A stretch of 64,000 nucleotides of DNA, taken from the NCBI GenBank assembly GCA_937146645.1, contig CAKZRQ010000006.1:1-64000 (forward strand). Reading direction: 5' to 3'. Positions within the stretch are counted from its first letter, which is position 1; the number at the start of each line of letters is the position of its first letter. Under the pieces are notes generated by a model that was given only the letters and a program-made list of their open reading frames with translations, did no database searches and had not been told where the DNA came from. Position numbers and translations under genes: made by a program. The DNA is from an uncultured Cyclobacteriaceae bacterium (GTDB taxonomy: Bacteria > Bacteroidota > Bacteroidia > Cytophagales > Cyclobacteriaceae). Of this stretch, positions 1-8,297 are shown piece after piece.

Positions 1-3
1 TAG

Positions 4-75
4 TAGTCCGTACGGGAATCGAACCCGTGTTTCATCCGTGAAAGGGATGCGTCCTAACCCCTAGACGAACGGACC
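4..75 (-). tRNA. tRNA-Glu (anticodon TTC)
   Basis: The reverse complement folds as a standard cloverleaf of 72 nt. The seven-pair acceptor stem joins GGTCCGT to ACGGACT (first pair G-U) with discriminator A at position 4. The anticodon loop CTTTCAC reads TTC, so it decodes glutamate codons. The T arm carries GGTTCGATTCC. The CCA end is not encoded, so it must be added after transcription. It is transcribed away from gapA and has its own upstream promoter. Confidence 0.95.
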
Positions 76-115
76 ATCAGGGACTTGAAAAAGCGAGCTT
101 TTCCAAAAGGTTGTG

Positions 116-146
116 CAAATATAGAAGCTTAAAATTACAATCACAA
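116..146 (-). promoter_or_regulatory. Promoter of tRNA-Glu
   Basis: On the minus strand a perfect match to the Bacteroidota -7 element, TATATTTG (116-123), lies 20 nt downstream of a TTG (-33 element, 144-146). Transcription would start a few bases below 116, some 35 nt before the tRNA 5' end. The TTG-N20-TAnnTTTG arrangement recurs exactly before the Fur-family gene and alkB in this window, which supports it. Confidence 0.6.
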
Positions 147-205
147 TCAGCCGTAAATATTTTCTAAACCTCTTTCATAAACAGGAGTTATTAATGCTTA
201 AAATT

Positions 206-238
206 TTGCCAGAGAAAAGCCTCAATTATCTATTTTCG
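206..238 (+). promoter_or_regulatory. Possible promoter of gapA
   Basis: TTG at 206-208 and TATTTTCG at 231-238 (one mismatch to TAnnTTTG) are separated by 22 nt and lie 24 nt before the gapA start codon. The spacing is two longer than in the three clearest promoters of the window, so this is a weak call. Confidence 0.35.
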
Positions 239-262
239 TGGGCTGATTAGAAAGCACCAAAG

Positions 263-1261
263 ATGAATAAAACCCGGATTGCCATTAATGGATTTGGACG
301 TATCGGAAGATATGTGACCAAATTGTTTCTTGATCTTGAAGAATTTGAAATAGTTGCCATAAATGATTTGGCAGATAATGAGGCCATCGCTCATCTTTTG
401 AAATATGATTCCATTCATGGACGTCTTAACAAATCCATTAACCTTGATAATGGGGTATTAGAAATCAATGGGCAGAAAATAAGATTGCTACAGGAAAAGT
501 CACCTGAAAAATTACCCTGGAATGATCTCAAAATTGATATCGCAATCGAGTGTACAGGGAGATTCACTTCAAGAGAAGGCGCCACACAACATTTGACGGC
601 TGGAGCCAAGAAGGTAATCATCTCCGCTCCTACCAAGGATGAGTCTATTGCAATGGTGGTTCTAGGAGTAAATGATGATATCCTTTCTTCTGAAAACAGA
701 ATAGTTTCTAATGCATCATGCACGACAAATTGCCTTGCACCAATGGTCCAGGTTCTTGATCAGGCTTTTGGAATAAAAAAGGGGTACGCTTCGACGGTCC
801 ATTCTTATACCAATGATCAGAATCTTCATGATGCACCTCACAGGGATTTGAGAAGAGCCAGAGCTGCAGCTTACTCTATAATTCCCACAACGACCAATGC
901 AGGGAAAGCATTGGACGTAGTTCTACCAGATCAGGCTGGTAAAATTGAGGCTTCTGCCATGCGTGTTCCTGTACCTGACGGATCATTAACGGATTTAATT
1001 GTAGAATTGGAAAAGCAAACTACAGCCGAGGAGATTAATAAAGCTTTTGAAGCTGCTTCTAAAAATGGACTTAGTGGCTATTTAGAGGTGGTGGATGATC
1101 CAATCGTTTCCATGGATATTTTGGGGAATCCGCATTCCTGCATCATTGATTCAAGCCTGACTTCAGTAAAAGAGAATCTTGTCAAAGTCGTGGGCTGGTA
1201 TGACAATGAAGCTGGTTACTCTAATCGGCTGGTAGATTTAGCCAGAAAATTAAGTTATTGA
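263..1261 (+). CDS. gapA: Type I glyceraldehyde-3-phosphate dehydrogenase
   Basis: Glycolytic GAPDH, which oxidises and phosphorylates glyceraldehyde-3-phosphate with NAD in the cytoplasm. The protein of 332 residues has the usual length. The Rossmann motif INGFGRIGR is at residues 8-16. The catalytic Cys153 sits in SNASCTTNC and the partner His180 in STVHSYTNDQ. The cofactor loop AINDLAD (residues 32-38) is of the NAD type. It stands alone on the plus strand between the tRNA and a convergent gene whose stop is one base away. It would use the glyceraldehyde-3-phosphate made by the KDPG aldolase encoded about 4 kb downstream, but the genes are not co-transcribed, so that link is only metabolic. 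Confidence 0.96.
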   Translation: MNKTRIAINGFGRIGRYVTKLFLDLEEFEIVAINDLADNEAIAHLLKYDSIHGRLNKSINLDNGVLEINGQKIRLLQEKSPEKLPWNDLKIDIAIECTGRFTSREGATQHLTAGAKKVIISAPTKDESIAMVVLGVNDDILSSENRIVSNASCTTNCLAPMVQVLDQAFGIKKGYASTVHSYTNDQNLHDAPHRDLRRARAAAYSIIPTTTNAGKALDVVLPDQAGKIEASAMRVPVPDGSLTDLIVELEKQTTAEEINKAFEAASKNGLSGYLEVVDDPIVSMDILGNPHSCIIDSSLTSVKENLVKVVGWYDNEAGYSNRLVDLARKLSY

Positions 1262-1262
1262 T

Positions 1263-1880
1263 TTAAACTTTTTCAGTCAAAAGAGCCAATACCCCTTTTT
1301 GCTGTCTTTTCCAATCTTCTATGGTATCGACATCCGAGAGTTGCGGAAGCAAGGCGAAGGTCAATCCCTTCTTTTCTGCCCTTTGCTTCGTCAACGATAA
1401 CACCTGATCTGTACTCCAAGGAATATCTTTAAACACATCAGGGTTTGGTTTATTCATTCCTATAAGGTAATAACCCCCATCATCTGCAGGACCGAAAACT
1501 ACTTCGTTATCGTTCAAAAGATCGAATCCGTTTTCGATTATTTCCGAGGTCAACTCTCCGCAATCAGTACCAATCAAAGCTGCTTTTTCATAACCAATTG
1601 ACAAAATTTCGATAAAAGCATTGGACATTCTTTCACCCAAATCTTTTCCGATCTGCAGTCCTTCTTTAAAGCCGACGGGAATATCTTCACGTGGTTCACT
1701 TTCGGAAAAGAATACAAATACATCGGCATTCACTTCAGAAGACACCTTATGAGTATACTTCACCAACTGATTGTAAATCGCCAAAGCCTCTTCATTACCT
1801 TCCGTTCTGGCAATCCGGGTTTTAACCTTACCTCGTACTCTTCTTTTCTGAAAAAGAATTAATGCCTTAGAATTGGACAT
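1263..1880 (-). CDS. DUF2064/TIGR04282 family GT-A glycosyltransferase-like protein
   Basis: A 205-residue protein of the MobA-like nucleotide-diphospho-sugar transferase fold known as DUF2064 or TIGR04282. Family members in other bacteria are annotated as arsenosugar-biosynthesis glycosyltransferases. The recognisable parts are the N-terminal loop FQKRRVRGKVKTRI (nucleotide binding), GTDCGEL near residue 104 and the block GPADDGGYYLIG near residues 134-145. No ArsM or ArsS partner is nearby, so the arsenosugar role cannot be supported from context. It is convergent with gapA and ends one base from its stop. Confidence 0.8.
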   Translation of the reverse strand: MSNSKALILFQKRRVRGKVKTRIARTEGNEEALAIYNQLVKYTHKVSSEVNADVFVFFSESEPREDIPVGFKEGLQIGKDLGERMSNAFIEILSIGYEKAALIGTDCGELTSEIIENGFDLLNDNEVVFGPADDGGYYLIGMNKPNPDVFKDIPWSTDQVLSLTKQRAEKKGLTFALLPQLSDVDTIEDWKRQQKGVLALLTEKV

Positions 1881-1951
1881 TTATAAATTATTTAGCCTTT
1901 CAACGAAAGTAAGGGGTTGATTTCATTTTCAGTTGTATGTTGAAAGACTTT

Positions 1952-3250
1952 TCACACCAAATCGAATAACCTTGGTAAGAAGAGGGAAAGCTCTGGGAAA
2001 AGCATCAATAGCACTAAGGCAAAAATCATAGCCAAAAAGAAGGGAATCATTGGACGCAATACTTTCGTCAAACTAGTTTTTGCGATACTTACTCCAACAA
2101 AAAGTAAGGAACCAACCGGAGGGGTACATAACCCAATACACAGGTTAAACACCATCATGATTCCAAAATGAACAGGATCAATCCCAATTTTGGTAACTAC
2201 CGGGAGAAAGATTGGCGTGAAGATCAATACTGCGGGAGTTATATCCATAAAGATACCCACAGCAAGCAATATCAGGTTTATCACGATCAGAATCATCCAC
2301 TTATTGTCACTAAACCCGACCATGAAATCGCTTATCATTTGTGGAATATTCTCACTCGATAAAACCCAAGACATACTCATGGAGGTTCCGATGAGAAGTA
2401 AAACCACAGACGTAGTTTCCGCGGACTTCAGCAATACCTTCGGAAGACTTTTGAACTCTAATTCCTTATAAACAAAGGCAAGCAATAGTGTATAAATCAC
2501 AGCGATGGCACTAGCCTCCGTAGCCGTGAAAATACCCCCTACTATTCCTCCGATGACCAAAAACAAAAGAAAGAGACTTGGAACAGCTCGCCAGAATTTG
2601 ATCAGCAGCTCCTTCCATCCCACAGTCTCACCCATCGGTAGATTATTCTTTTTGATGAATATGGTTGCCGTGATCATTAAAACTAGACCCACGATCAAAC
2701 CCGGGATGTAACCAGCAAGGAACAAGGCCGCTATGGAAATACCACCACTTGCTAAGGAATAAACGATAAGGATATTCGACGGAGGAATGATGAGTCCGGT
2801 TGTTGAAGATGTGATGTTTACCGCAGCACCAAGCTCCTTTGGATAACCCTCTTTTTTCATTCGCTCTCCAAGAATCCCACCTATCGCCGAAGCTGCCGCA
2901 GCGGCAGATCCTGCAATGGCACCAAACAACATAGCAGCAATCACATTAACATATAAAAGACCACCAGGAAGCTTTCCTGTAAGTGCTTTTGCAAAATCTA
3001 TCAAGCGATTAGCTATCCCTCCCCGATTCATTATTTCCCCAGCGAGAATGAAAAATGGAATCGCCAGCAAGCTAAAACTGTCCAAACCAGTAGCCATTCG
3101 TTGGGCAATGGTGGTATAGGCTGGCATAATTGGAATGGAAACCAATAGAGTCAAAAAACTGGAAATTCCTAAACTCCAGGCTACCGGAACACCTAAAATC
3201 AACAGCGTTACAAAGCTTAAAACCAATACTGCAATGCTAATCCATTCCAT
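1952..3250 (-). CDS. dctM: TRAP transporter large permease subunit (DctM type)
   Basis: The 432-residue protein has about a dozen hydrophobic segments and the conserved stretches of the DctM family, including GGIANRLIDFAKALTG, a GAIAGSAAAAASAIG loop and PPSNILIVYSLASGG. It is the ion-coupled permease of a tripartite ATP-independent periplasmic transporter in the inner membrane. Its start codon overlaps the stop of the small subunit as TAATG, so the two are translationally coupled. It is the last gene of the kdgK-eda-dctP-dctQ-dctM operon, which points to a hexuronate or related sugar acid as substrate. The substrate is inference from context. Confidence 0.93.
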   Translation of the reverse strand: MEWISIAVLVLSFVTLLILGVPVAWSLGISSFLTLLVSIPIMPAYTTIAQRMATGLDSFSLLAIPFFILAGEIMNRGGIANRLIDFAKALTGKLPGGLLYVNVIAAMLFGAIAGSAAAAASAIGGILGERMKKEGYPKELGAAVNITSSTTGLIIPPSNILIVYSLASGGISIAALFLAGYIPGLIVGLVLMITATIFIKKNNLPMGETVGWKELLIKFWRAVPSLFLLFLVIGGIVGGIFTATEASAIAVIYTLLLAFVYKELEFKSLPKVLLKSAETTSVVLLLIGTSMSMSWVLSSENIPQMISDFMVGFSDNKWMILIVINLILLAVGIFMDITPAVLIFTPIFLPVVTKIGIDPVHFGIMMVFNLCIGLCTPPVGSLLFVGVSIAKTSLTKVLRPMIPFFLAMIFALVLLMLFPELSLFLPRLFDLV

Positions 3251-3717
3251 TAGGCAAACTTGGTTTTAATAGAAAGAAAGAACATACTATGGTAGATGAT
3301 TACGATTAATCCTGAAATCGGAATCATTAGGTATATCCAGGAAAGTGGAACTTGAAGAGTAGCCGTTCTTTGATCAAGTATTTCCGTGATGTAAACGAGG
3401 TTTCCTCCCCCAGCCACCATAACCACAGCTGCAAAAAGGATGATCACTCCATGGATAAAATATTGGAGCAACTGAGCCTGCTTCCCCTTAAGTTTTGATG
3501 GAAGAATATCAATGGCCAGATGGCCATTCTTTCCTGAAACATAGGCTGCTCCCAGAAGACCTAGCCAAACCAGTAAATATCTTGCAACTTCATCAGTCCA
3601 GGAGCTTGGATCCCCAAAAATATATCGTGATGCTACCTGCCAGGTAACATTCACAACCATCAAGCCCATCAATATGGCAATGCTAGTGCCCAGAATTTTA
3701 TCAAGCTTTTCCTTCAT
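3250..3717 (-). CDS. dctQ: TRAP transporter small permease subunit (DctQ type)
   Basis: The 155-residue protein has four membrane segments (about 12-30, 47-65, 88-108 and 127-148) and the family signature WTDEVARYLLVWLGLLGAA following the first helix, so it is the small membrane subunit of the TRAP transporter. It abuts dctP with no intervening base and shares one base with dctM. DctQ sequences are poorly conserved, but position between DctP and DctM makes the call firm. Confidence 0.92.
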   Translation of the reverse strand: MKEKLDKILGTSIAILMGLMVVNVTWQVASRYIFGDPSSWTDEVARYLLVWLGLLGAAYVSGKNGHLAIDILPSKLKGKQAQLLQYFIHGVIILFAAVVMVAGGGNLVYITEILDQRTATLQVPLSWIYLMIPISGLIVIIYHSMFFLSIKTKFA

Positions 3718-4689
3718 CTATTTCACTTGCTGGATTTGATCTATGATTCTTGCTAGTTCAGGATTTTCATTCTTCACATTTTCATACATCTCACCCACCT
3801 GATCTCTGAATGGCTCCTTTTTGGGATAGGAAATAGTGACTCCTGCTTTTTGAACCTCTTCCAGAGACTCTTTCACTGAAGCCGCCCAAAGTTCATATTG
3901 GTGATCAGCAGATTCATCTGCTGCTTCCTGAAGCCAAATTTGCTCTTGCTCTGATAGATTATCCCAGACTTTGGTAGAAACCAAGACTACATCCGGAATG
4001 GCTGTATGCTCATCGATGGAATAGTATTTACATATCTCATAATGTCTAGAATTATAAAAGCTGGGTGGATTATTTTCAGCTCCATCGACTACGCCTTGCT
4101 GTAAAGCGGTATATAATTCCCCATAGGAAACAGGTGTAGGAGAACCACCCATAGCCCGAACCATATTAATCGCCATGTTTGATTCCATCACTCGTATTTT
4201 CAGACCCTCTAAATCTGCCGGGCTTTCAATTGGGGCCTCTTTACTGTAAAAGCTTCTTTTTCCGGCATCATAAAAGCATAAGCCTCTGAGCCAATACTTT
4301 TGGGAGCCAAGTAGTAAATCTCTTCCTATTTCACCCTTCAGTACCTTATTCATGTGATCATCATCTCTGAATAAATAGGGTAAACCCAGAACTTGAATCT
4401 CGGGTGAAAAAGCTTCAAGTGATGCAGCAGAGACCTTAGTCATCCCGAGGCTACCTATTTGCAAAAGTTCCAAAAGCTCCCGTTCCGTACCCAATTGTTG
4501 ATTTGGATAAACCTTAACGATTATCTTACCCCCGGATTTCTCTTCCAGCCGTTTTCCAAGAAAAACCATGGCCTCATGCACTGGATGAGCAGTGACCTGA
4601 GCATGCCCCATCTTGATGATTTTCACTCTGGATTCTTTGCCACAGGCAAAGCAAAAAATGAGAACTAATGGAATAAAAAGTCGTTTCAT
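3718..4689 (-). CDS. dctP: TRAP transporter substrate-binding lipoprotein (DctP type)
   Basis: The 323-residue periplasmic solute-binding protein has an N-terminal lipoprotein signal with its acylated cysteine at about residue 16 (FCFACGKES). DctP family landmarks include KIYPNQQLG-like VKVYPNQQLGTERELLELL, LEGLKIRVMESN and the YGELYTALQQGVVDGAENN block that holds the substrate carboxylate-binding region. It captures the substrate in the periplasm and hands it to DctQM. The stop codon overlaps the start of dctQ-side spacing by nothing (genes abut), and its ATG overlaps the eda stop. A lipid anchor instead of a free binding protein is common in Bacteroidota. Confidence 0.94.
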   Translation of the reverse strand: MKRLFIPLVLIFCFACGKESRVKIIKMGHAQVTAHPVHEAMVFLGKRLEEKSGGKIIVKVYPNQQLGTERELLELLQIGSLGMTKVSAASLEAFSPEIQVLGLPYLFRDDDHMNKVLKGEIGRDLLLGSQKYWLRGLCFYDAGKRSFYSKEAPIESPADLEGLKIRVMESNMAINMVRAMGGSPTPVSYGELYTALQQGVVDGAENNPPSFYNSRHYEICKYYSIDEHTAIPDVVLVSTKVWDNLSEQEQIWLQEAADESADHQYELWAASVKESLEEVQKAGVTISYPKKEPFRDQVGEMYENVKNENPELARIIDQIQQVK

Positions 4690-5357
4690 TCAGCCAATCG
4701 GTATTTGGCTACAATCTCCAAAGCGCTTTTCATTTCCTCCTTCATGGATTTGTAATTGCCTTTGGCAATCTTGGATTTGCTTATCAATTGAGAGCCCATA
4801 CCCAGACAGCAAACACCTGAATCGAGCCACTTAATCATACTTTCAAAAGTAGGTTCCACTCCACCTGTAGGAATGATTTCAATATTCGGTAGCACAGCAT
4901 GAACCGCCTTTACAAAAGCAGGCTTTAGGATATTGGCAGGATAAATTTTCACGAGCTCGGCCCCTAATTCCTGAGCCTGAAAAACCTCGCTTACCGTGGC
5001 ACATCCCGGAATCCAAGGTGTTTCATTATTTCTGCAATATTCGCCAAGCTCAGGATTCATAACAGGGGCAACGATAAATTCAGCACCCATTTCGAGAAAC
5101 TTCTCTGCTTCATATCCATGATATATCGTTCCGATTCCAAGCGACAAACCTGGCATTTTATCAGCCTCTTTTCTTACTTCCGGAAAAACATCTGGAGCTT
5201 CCTTCCCACGATTCACCATCTCAATCACGCGAATCCCAGCTTCATAAGCGGTCTTCAGTATTTTCACACAGATTTCGGGATCAGGATGAAAAAAGATAGG
5301 CATAATTCCACCTGAGTACATTTTTGCTATAAAAGCCGATTCCTTATTTCTTCTCAT
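4686..5357 (-). CDS. eda: 2-dehydro-3-deoxy-phosphogluconate (KDPG) aldolase
   Basis: This class I aldolase splits 2-keto-3-deoxy-6-phosphogluconate into pyruvate and glyceraldehyde-3-phosphate. The 223-residue protein fits the family. The Schiff-base lysine is probably Lys137 in LVKIYPAN, the general base is Glu46 in RVIEMVNRG, and the IPGCAT loop near residue 117 is typical. ATGA overlaps on both sides (with kdgK upstream and dctP downstream) show translational coupling within the hexuronate operon. Confidence 0.93.
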   Translation of the reverse strand: MRRNKESAFIAKMYSGGIMPIFFHPDPEICVKILKTAYEAGIRVIEMVNRGKEAPDVFPEVRKEADKMPGLSLGIGTIYHGYEAEKFLEMGAEFIVAPVMNPELGEYCRNNETPWIPGCATVSEVFQAQELGAELVKIYPANILKPAFVKAVHAVLPNIEIIPTGGVEPTFESMIKWLDSGVCCLGMGSQLISKSKIAKGNYKSMKEEMKSALEIVAKYRLAE

Positions 5358-6337
5358 CTTTTTATTCTCCCGAAGGTTTCCTGATCAATAATTTCATTTA
5401 ATTCCTCAAGCGTACAATTCAAAACATCGCCAGGCATACTATGCTTTAATACCGCTGCTGCAACTCCTAGATCCAATGCCCTCTCTTCACTTTCATGCAA
5501 AAGACCATGTATTAGGCCTCCTGCAAAGGCGTCACCCGTCCCTACTCGCTCTACTATGTTCTTCAATTGGTATTCACGCGAATTAATGATTGATTCTTTT
5601 GAATGCAGTGAAGCTGAGAACAAATTTTCTGAAGCATCGACGGGAACTCTATTCGATGTGGCAATCCATTTTAACTTTGGAATCAACTCAAAAACTTCTT
5701 GATGGGATGATCCTGAGTTCAATCCCAGACATGTCTCAAAATCCCTGGCCCCGCCGATTATTAAGTCAGAAAAGGCTAGCAGCTCAGGCATGATATCAGT
5801 TGGTGATTTCCCGTAATCCCAAAGATTACTTCTATATGATGGATCTGCTGAAACTTTAATCCCACGAGCATCGCATTGCTTAAGGGCCTCAAGAGTGAAA
5901 TCTGCTGTGGTTTGAGATAAGGCTGGTGTTATTCCAGACCAGTGGAGCCATTCTGCGTTTCGCAGCACCTGATCCCAGTTCAGGTTTTGACAAGCTCTTT
6001 TTGAAAAAACGGAATCTGATCTATCGTAAATAATCTTGGAGCTCCTTTGCATAGCACCATGCTCTAAAAAGTAGGTGCCCATCCTACCATCGGCTAATTG
6101 AACGAAGGTGGTGTCCAATCCATTTCGTCTAAGCTTTGCCACACAGGCCTTACCTATTTCATGATCAGGAAAGGATGAAAGATAAATGACATGATTGCCT
6201 AGACTGGCGAGCGTGGCCCCTACATTGGCTTCTGATCCTCCAAACTCTATTTCAAAATTAGAAGCCTGAAAAAACCTTTCATGATTCGGAGTACTCAGTC
6301 GTAACATCACCTCTCCGAGCGTCACAATTTTTTTCAT
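5354..6337 (-). CDS. kdgK: PfkB-family sugar kinase, probable 2-keto-3-deoxygluconate kinase
   Basis: The protein of 327 residues begins at MKKIVTLGEVMLRLS, the normal PfkB/ribokinase N-terminus. An in-frame ATG 93 bases further upstream would add a tail that lies inside the opposite gene uxaA and matches nothing, so the later start is chosen. The C-terminal anion hole and catalytic Asp are in VGTGDAFAGGL. Position directly before eda makes phosphorylation of 2-keto-3-deoxygluconate to KDPG the likely reaction. It is the first gene of the operon, and 55 bp separate it from the divergent uxaA, so both promoters must sit in or overlap that gap. Confidence 0.88.
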   Translation of the reverse strand: MKKIVTLGEVMLRLSTPNHERFFQASNFEIEFGGSEANVGATLASLGNHVIYLSSFPDHEIGKACVAKLRRNGLDTTFVQLADGRMGTYFLEHGAMQRSSKIIYDRSDSVFSKRACQNLNWDQVLRNAEWLHWSGITPALSQTTADFTLEALKQCDARGIKVSADPSYRSNLWDYGKSPTDIMPELLAFSDLIIGGARDFETCLGLNSGSSHQEVFELIPKLKWIATSNRVPVDASENLFSASLHSKESIINSREYQLKNIVERVGTGDAFAGGLIHGLLHESEERALDLGVAAAVLKHSMPGDVLNCTLEELNEIIDQETFGRIKR

Positions 6338-6392
6338 CTGGGCTTCTTTTTCTATAATTTGATTGATAAATCCAAGATAAGGAAATCTGTCA

Positions 6393-8000
6393 ATGAATAA
6401 TAAAGCCTTGCTATTACATGAAGACGACAATGTGGCTGTCGCAATAAAAAATCTGAATCAAGGTGAAACAGTAGATTTAGGAAAGTCAAAAACAACGCTT
6501 CTGGATTCGGTTCCTGCCAAACATAAGTTTGCCACGTGTGACTTAGAAATGGGCGATAATGTTTTCATGTATGGAGAAAACATTGGAAAGGCTACTCAAG
6601 AAATAAAGGAAGGAAATGCCATTTCAAGACAGAATTTAATGCATGATTCCAGTGAGTTTTCCATCCGAGAATCCAACTATGTCTGGAAAGCTCCAGCTGG
6701 ATTAAATAAAACATTTCTAGGTTACGAGAGAAATGATGGGCTAGTAGGAACTGCTAATTATTGGCTCGTCTTTCCTTTAGTTTTTTGTGAAAACCAAAAT
6801 ATTGAAACGCTTAAAGAAGCATTTGAGATAGCACTTGGCTTCCGCAAAGCTAACCCTTATGTGGCGTATGTTCAGGAAGCCATTAATAGCAGTAATTCCA
6901 ATAGGCAGCTGCAAAAAATGGATTTTGAAAATCCATTTGAAAATGTGGATGGAATCCGTTTTATCACCCATCAGCTAGGCTGCGGAGGTACAAGGGAGGA
7001 TGCTAAAACCCTCTGTCACTTGCTGGCAGGTTATGTCAATAACCCAAATGTAGCTGGAGCCACAGTTCTGAGTTTGGGCTGTCAAAATGCAGAGTTCAAG
7101 ATTTTCCGAGATCGTTTGAACGAGATTCAAAAGTCAGATGCTAAACCAGTTTTTCTCTGCGAACAGCAAGAACATGGAACCACTGAAGCTTTTCTGAAGT
7201 ATGCCATTGAGAAAACAATTGAAGGATTAAGGGAGGCAAATAAGCTATCAAGAACACCACAGCCGCTATCAAAATTAGTCATTGGATTAGAATGTGGTGG
7301 CTCTGATGGTTTTTCAGGTATTTCAGCTAATCCTACGCTCGGAAGAGTGAGCGATTTAGTGATTGCTTCAGGCGGATCAGCTATTCTTTCTGAGTTTCCT
7401 GAGCTTTTTGGAGCAGAGCAAAATTTAATCGATCGATCTGTATCAGTTGGCGTGGCAAAGAAATTTGCTAAACTCATGTCAGAATACAACGAAAAAGCCA
7501 AGTCTGTTGGTAGTGGCTTTGATATGAATCCAAGTCCTGGCAATATAAAAGACGGTTTGATCACGGATGCCATGAAATCTCTTGGCGCAGCCAAAAAAGG
7601 AGGATTAGCCCCTGTAAGTGATGTTTTAGACTATACTGAGTTTATAAAGACATCTGGACTGAACTTGCTATGTACGCCAGGTAATGATGTAGAGAGCACT
7701 ACAGGTCTGGCTGGTTCAGGTGCGAATCTGATTCTTTTTTCTACCGGTTTGGGGACACCCACAGGAAACCCTATCTGTCCAGTAATCAAAGTCTCTTCAA
7801 ACTCGCAAGTCAAGGAAAAAATGCCCGATATCATAGATTTTGATACCGGAGATATCATTTCAGGTACAAAAACAGTGGATGAGATGGGCGATGAATTATT
7901 GGACTTCGTCATCGAGGTAGCCAGCGGAATTAAAAAGTCAAAGGCAGACCAAAATTCAAACTTTGACTTCATTCCTTGGAAGCGAGGAGTTTCCCTTTAA
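6393..8000 (+). CDS. uxaA: Altronate dehydratase
   Basis: UxaA removes water from D-altronate to give 2-keto-3-deoxygluconate. The 535-residue protein has the two-part family architecture: an N-terminal SAF-like domain (about 10-100) and the large C-terminal domain with HQLGCGGTREDAKTL (about 190-205), the SLGCQNAE stretch and GLECGGSDGFSG, whose cysteines are the expected metal or cluster ligands. Divergent from kdgK, whose product uses its product. The stop shares the tetranucleotide TTAA with the stop of the convergent DUF1330 gene. Confidence 0.92.
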   Translation: MNNKALLLHEDDNVAVAIKNLNQGETVDLGKSKTTLLDSVPAKHKFATCDLEMGDNVFMYGENIGKATQEIKEGNAISRQNLMHDSSEFSIRESNYVWKAPAGLNKTFLGYERNDGLVGTANYWLVFPLVFCENQNIETLKEAFEIALGFRKANPYVAYVQEAINSSNSNRQLQKMDFENPFENVDGIRFITHQLGCGGTREDAKTLCHLLAGYVNNPNVAGATVLSLGCQNAEFKIFRDRLNEIQKSDAKPVFLCEQQEHGTTEAFLKYAIEKTIEGLREANKLSRTPQPLSKLVIGLECGGSDGFSGISANPTLGRVSDLVIASGGSAILSEFPELFGAEQNLIDRSVSVGVAKKFAKLMSEYNEKAKSVGSGFDMNPSPGNIKDGLITDAMKSLGAAKKGGLAPVSDVLDYTEFIKTSGLNLLCTPGNDVESTTGLAGSGANLILFSTGLGTPTGNPICPVIKVSSNSQVKEKMPDIIDFDTGDIISGTKTVDEMGDELLDFVIEVASGIKKSKADQNSNFDFIPWKRGVSL

Positions 8001-8281
8001 ACCTCAACCAGAAGTAATCTGCCTTCTGAGGCCTGAGCTCGTAAACCTCGAACAGCTTGATAATCATCAGAGTCATACCATGCTTGGGCCGCGCTCGCAT
8101 CCCTAAATTTCAAAAGTACAAGTCTATCTTCATTCCATTCACCTTCCAGAACATGCACCTCCTGCCCGCGAATAACAAACTCTCCACCATGTTTTTGTAG
8201 GGTTTCAGGAGTTTTACTCGCATATTGTTTGTAGACCTCTGGGTCCTGAATTTTAATTTCAGCTAAAACGAAAGCAGGCAT
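7997..8281 (-). CDS. DUF1330 domain protein
   Basis: A 94-residue protein starting MPAFVLAEIKIQDPEVYKQY, the typical start of the DUF1330 ferredoxin-like fold. It continues with the family motif VLEGEWNEDRLVLLKFRD and ends in AWYDSDDYQAVRGLRAQAS. A longer in-frame reading (to 8470) exists but its extra N-terminus lies entirely inside uxaB and is not family-like. The function of the family is unknown. It lies backwards between uxaA and uxaB, overlapping the uxaA stop by 4 bases and separated from the uxaB start by only 16 bases. Confidence 0.85.
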   Translation of the reverse strand: MPAFVLAEIKIQDPEVYKQYASKTPETLQKHGGEFVIRGQEVHVLEGEWNEDRLVLLKFRDASAAQAWYDSDDYQAVRGLRAQASEGRLLLVEV

Positions 8282-8297
8282 TTGAAAAGATTTTTTT

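Noticed and set aside
5354..6430. Longer N-terminus of the sugar kinase starting at 6430
   Set aside because: The extra 31 residues lie inside the opposite uxaA gene and the PfkB fold begins at MKKIVTLGEV (6337).
7127..7594. A 155-codon open frame on the minus strand inside uxaA
   Set aside because: It lies wholly opposite the conserved altronate dehydratase, shows no family motif and lacks an operon context.
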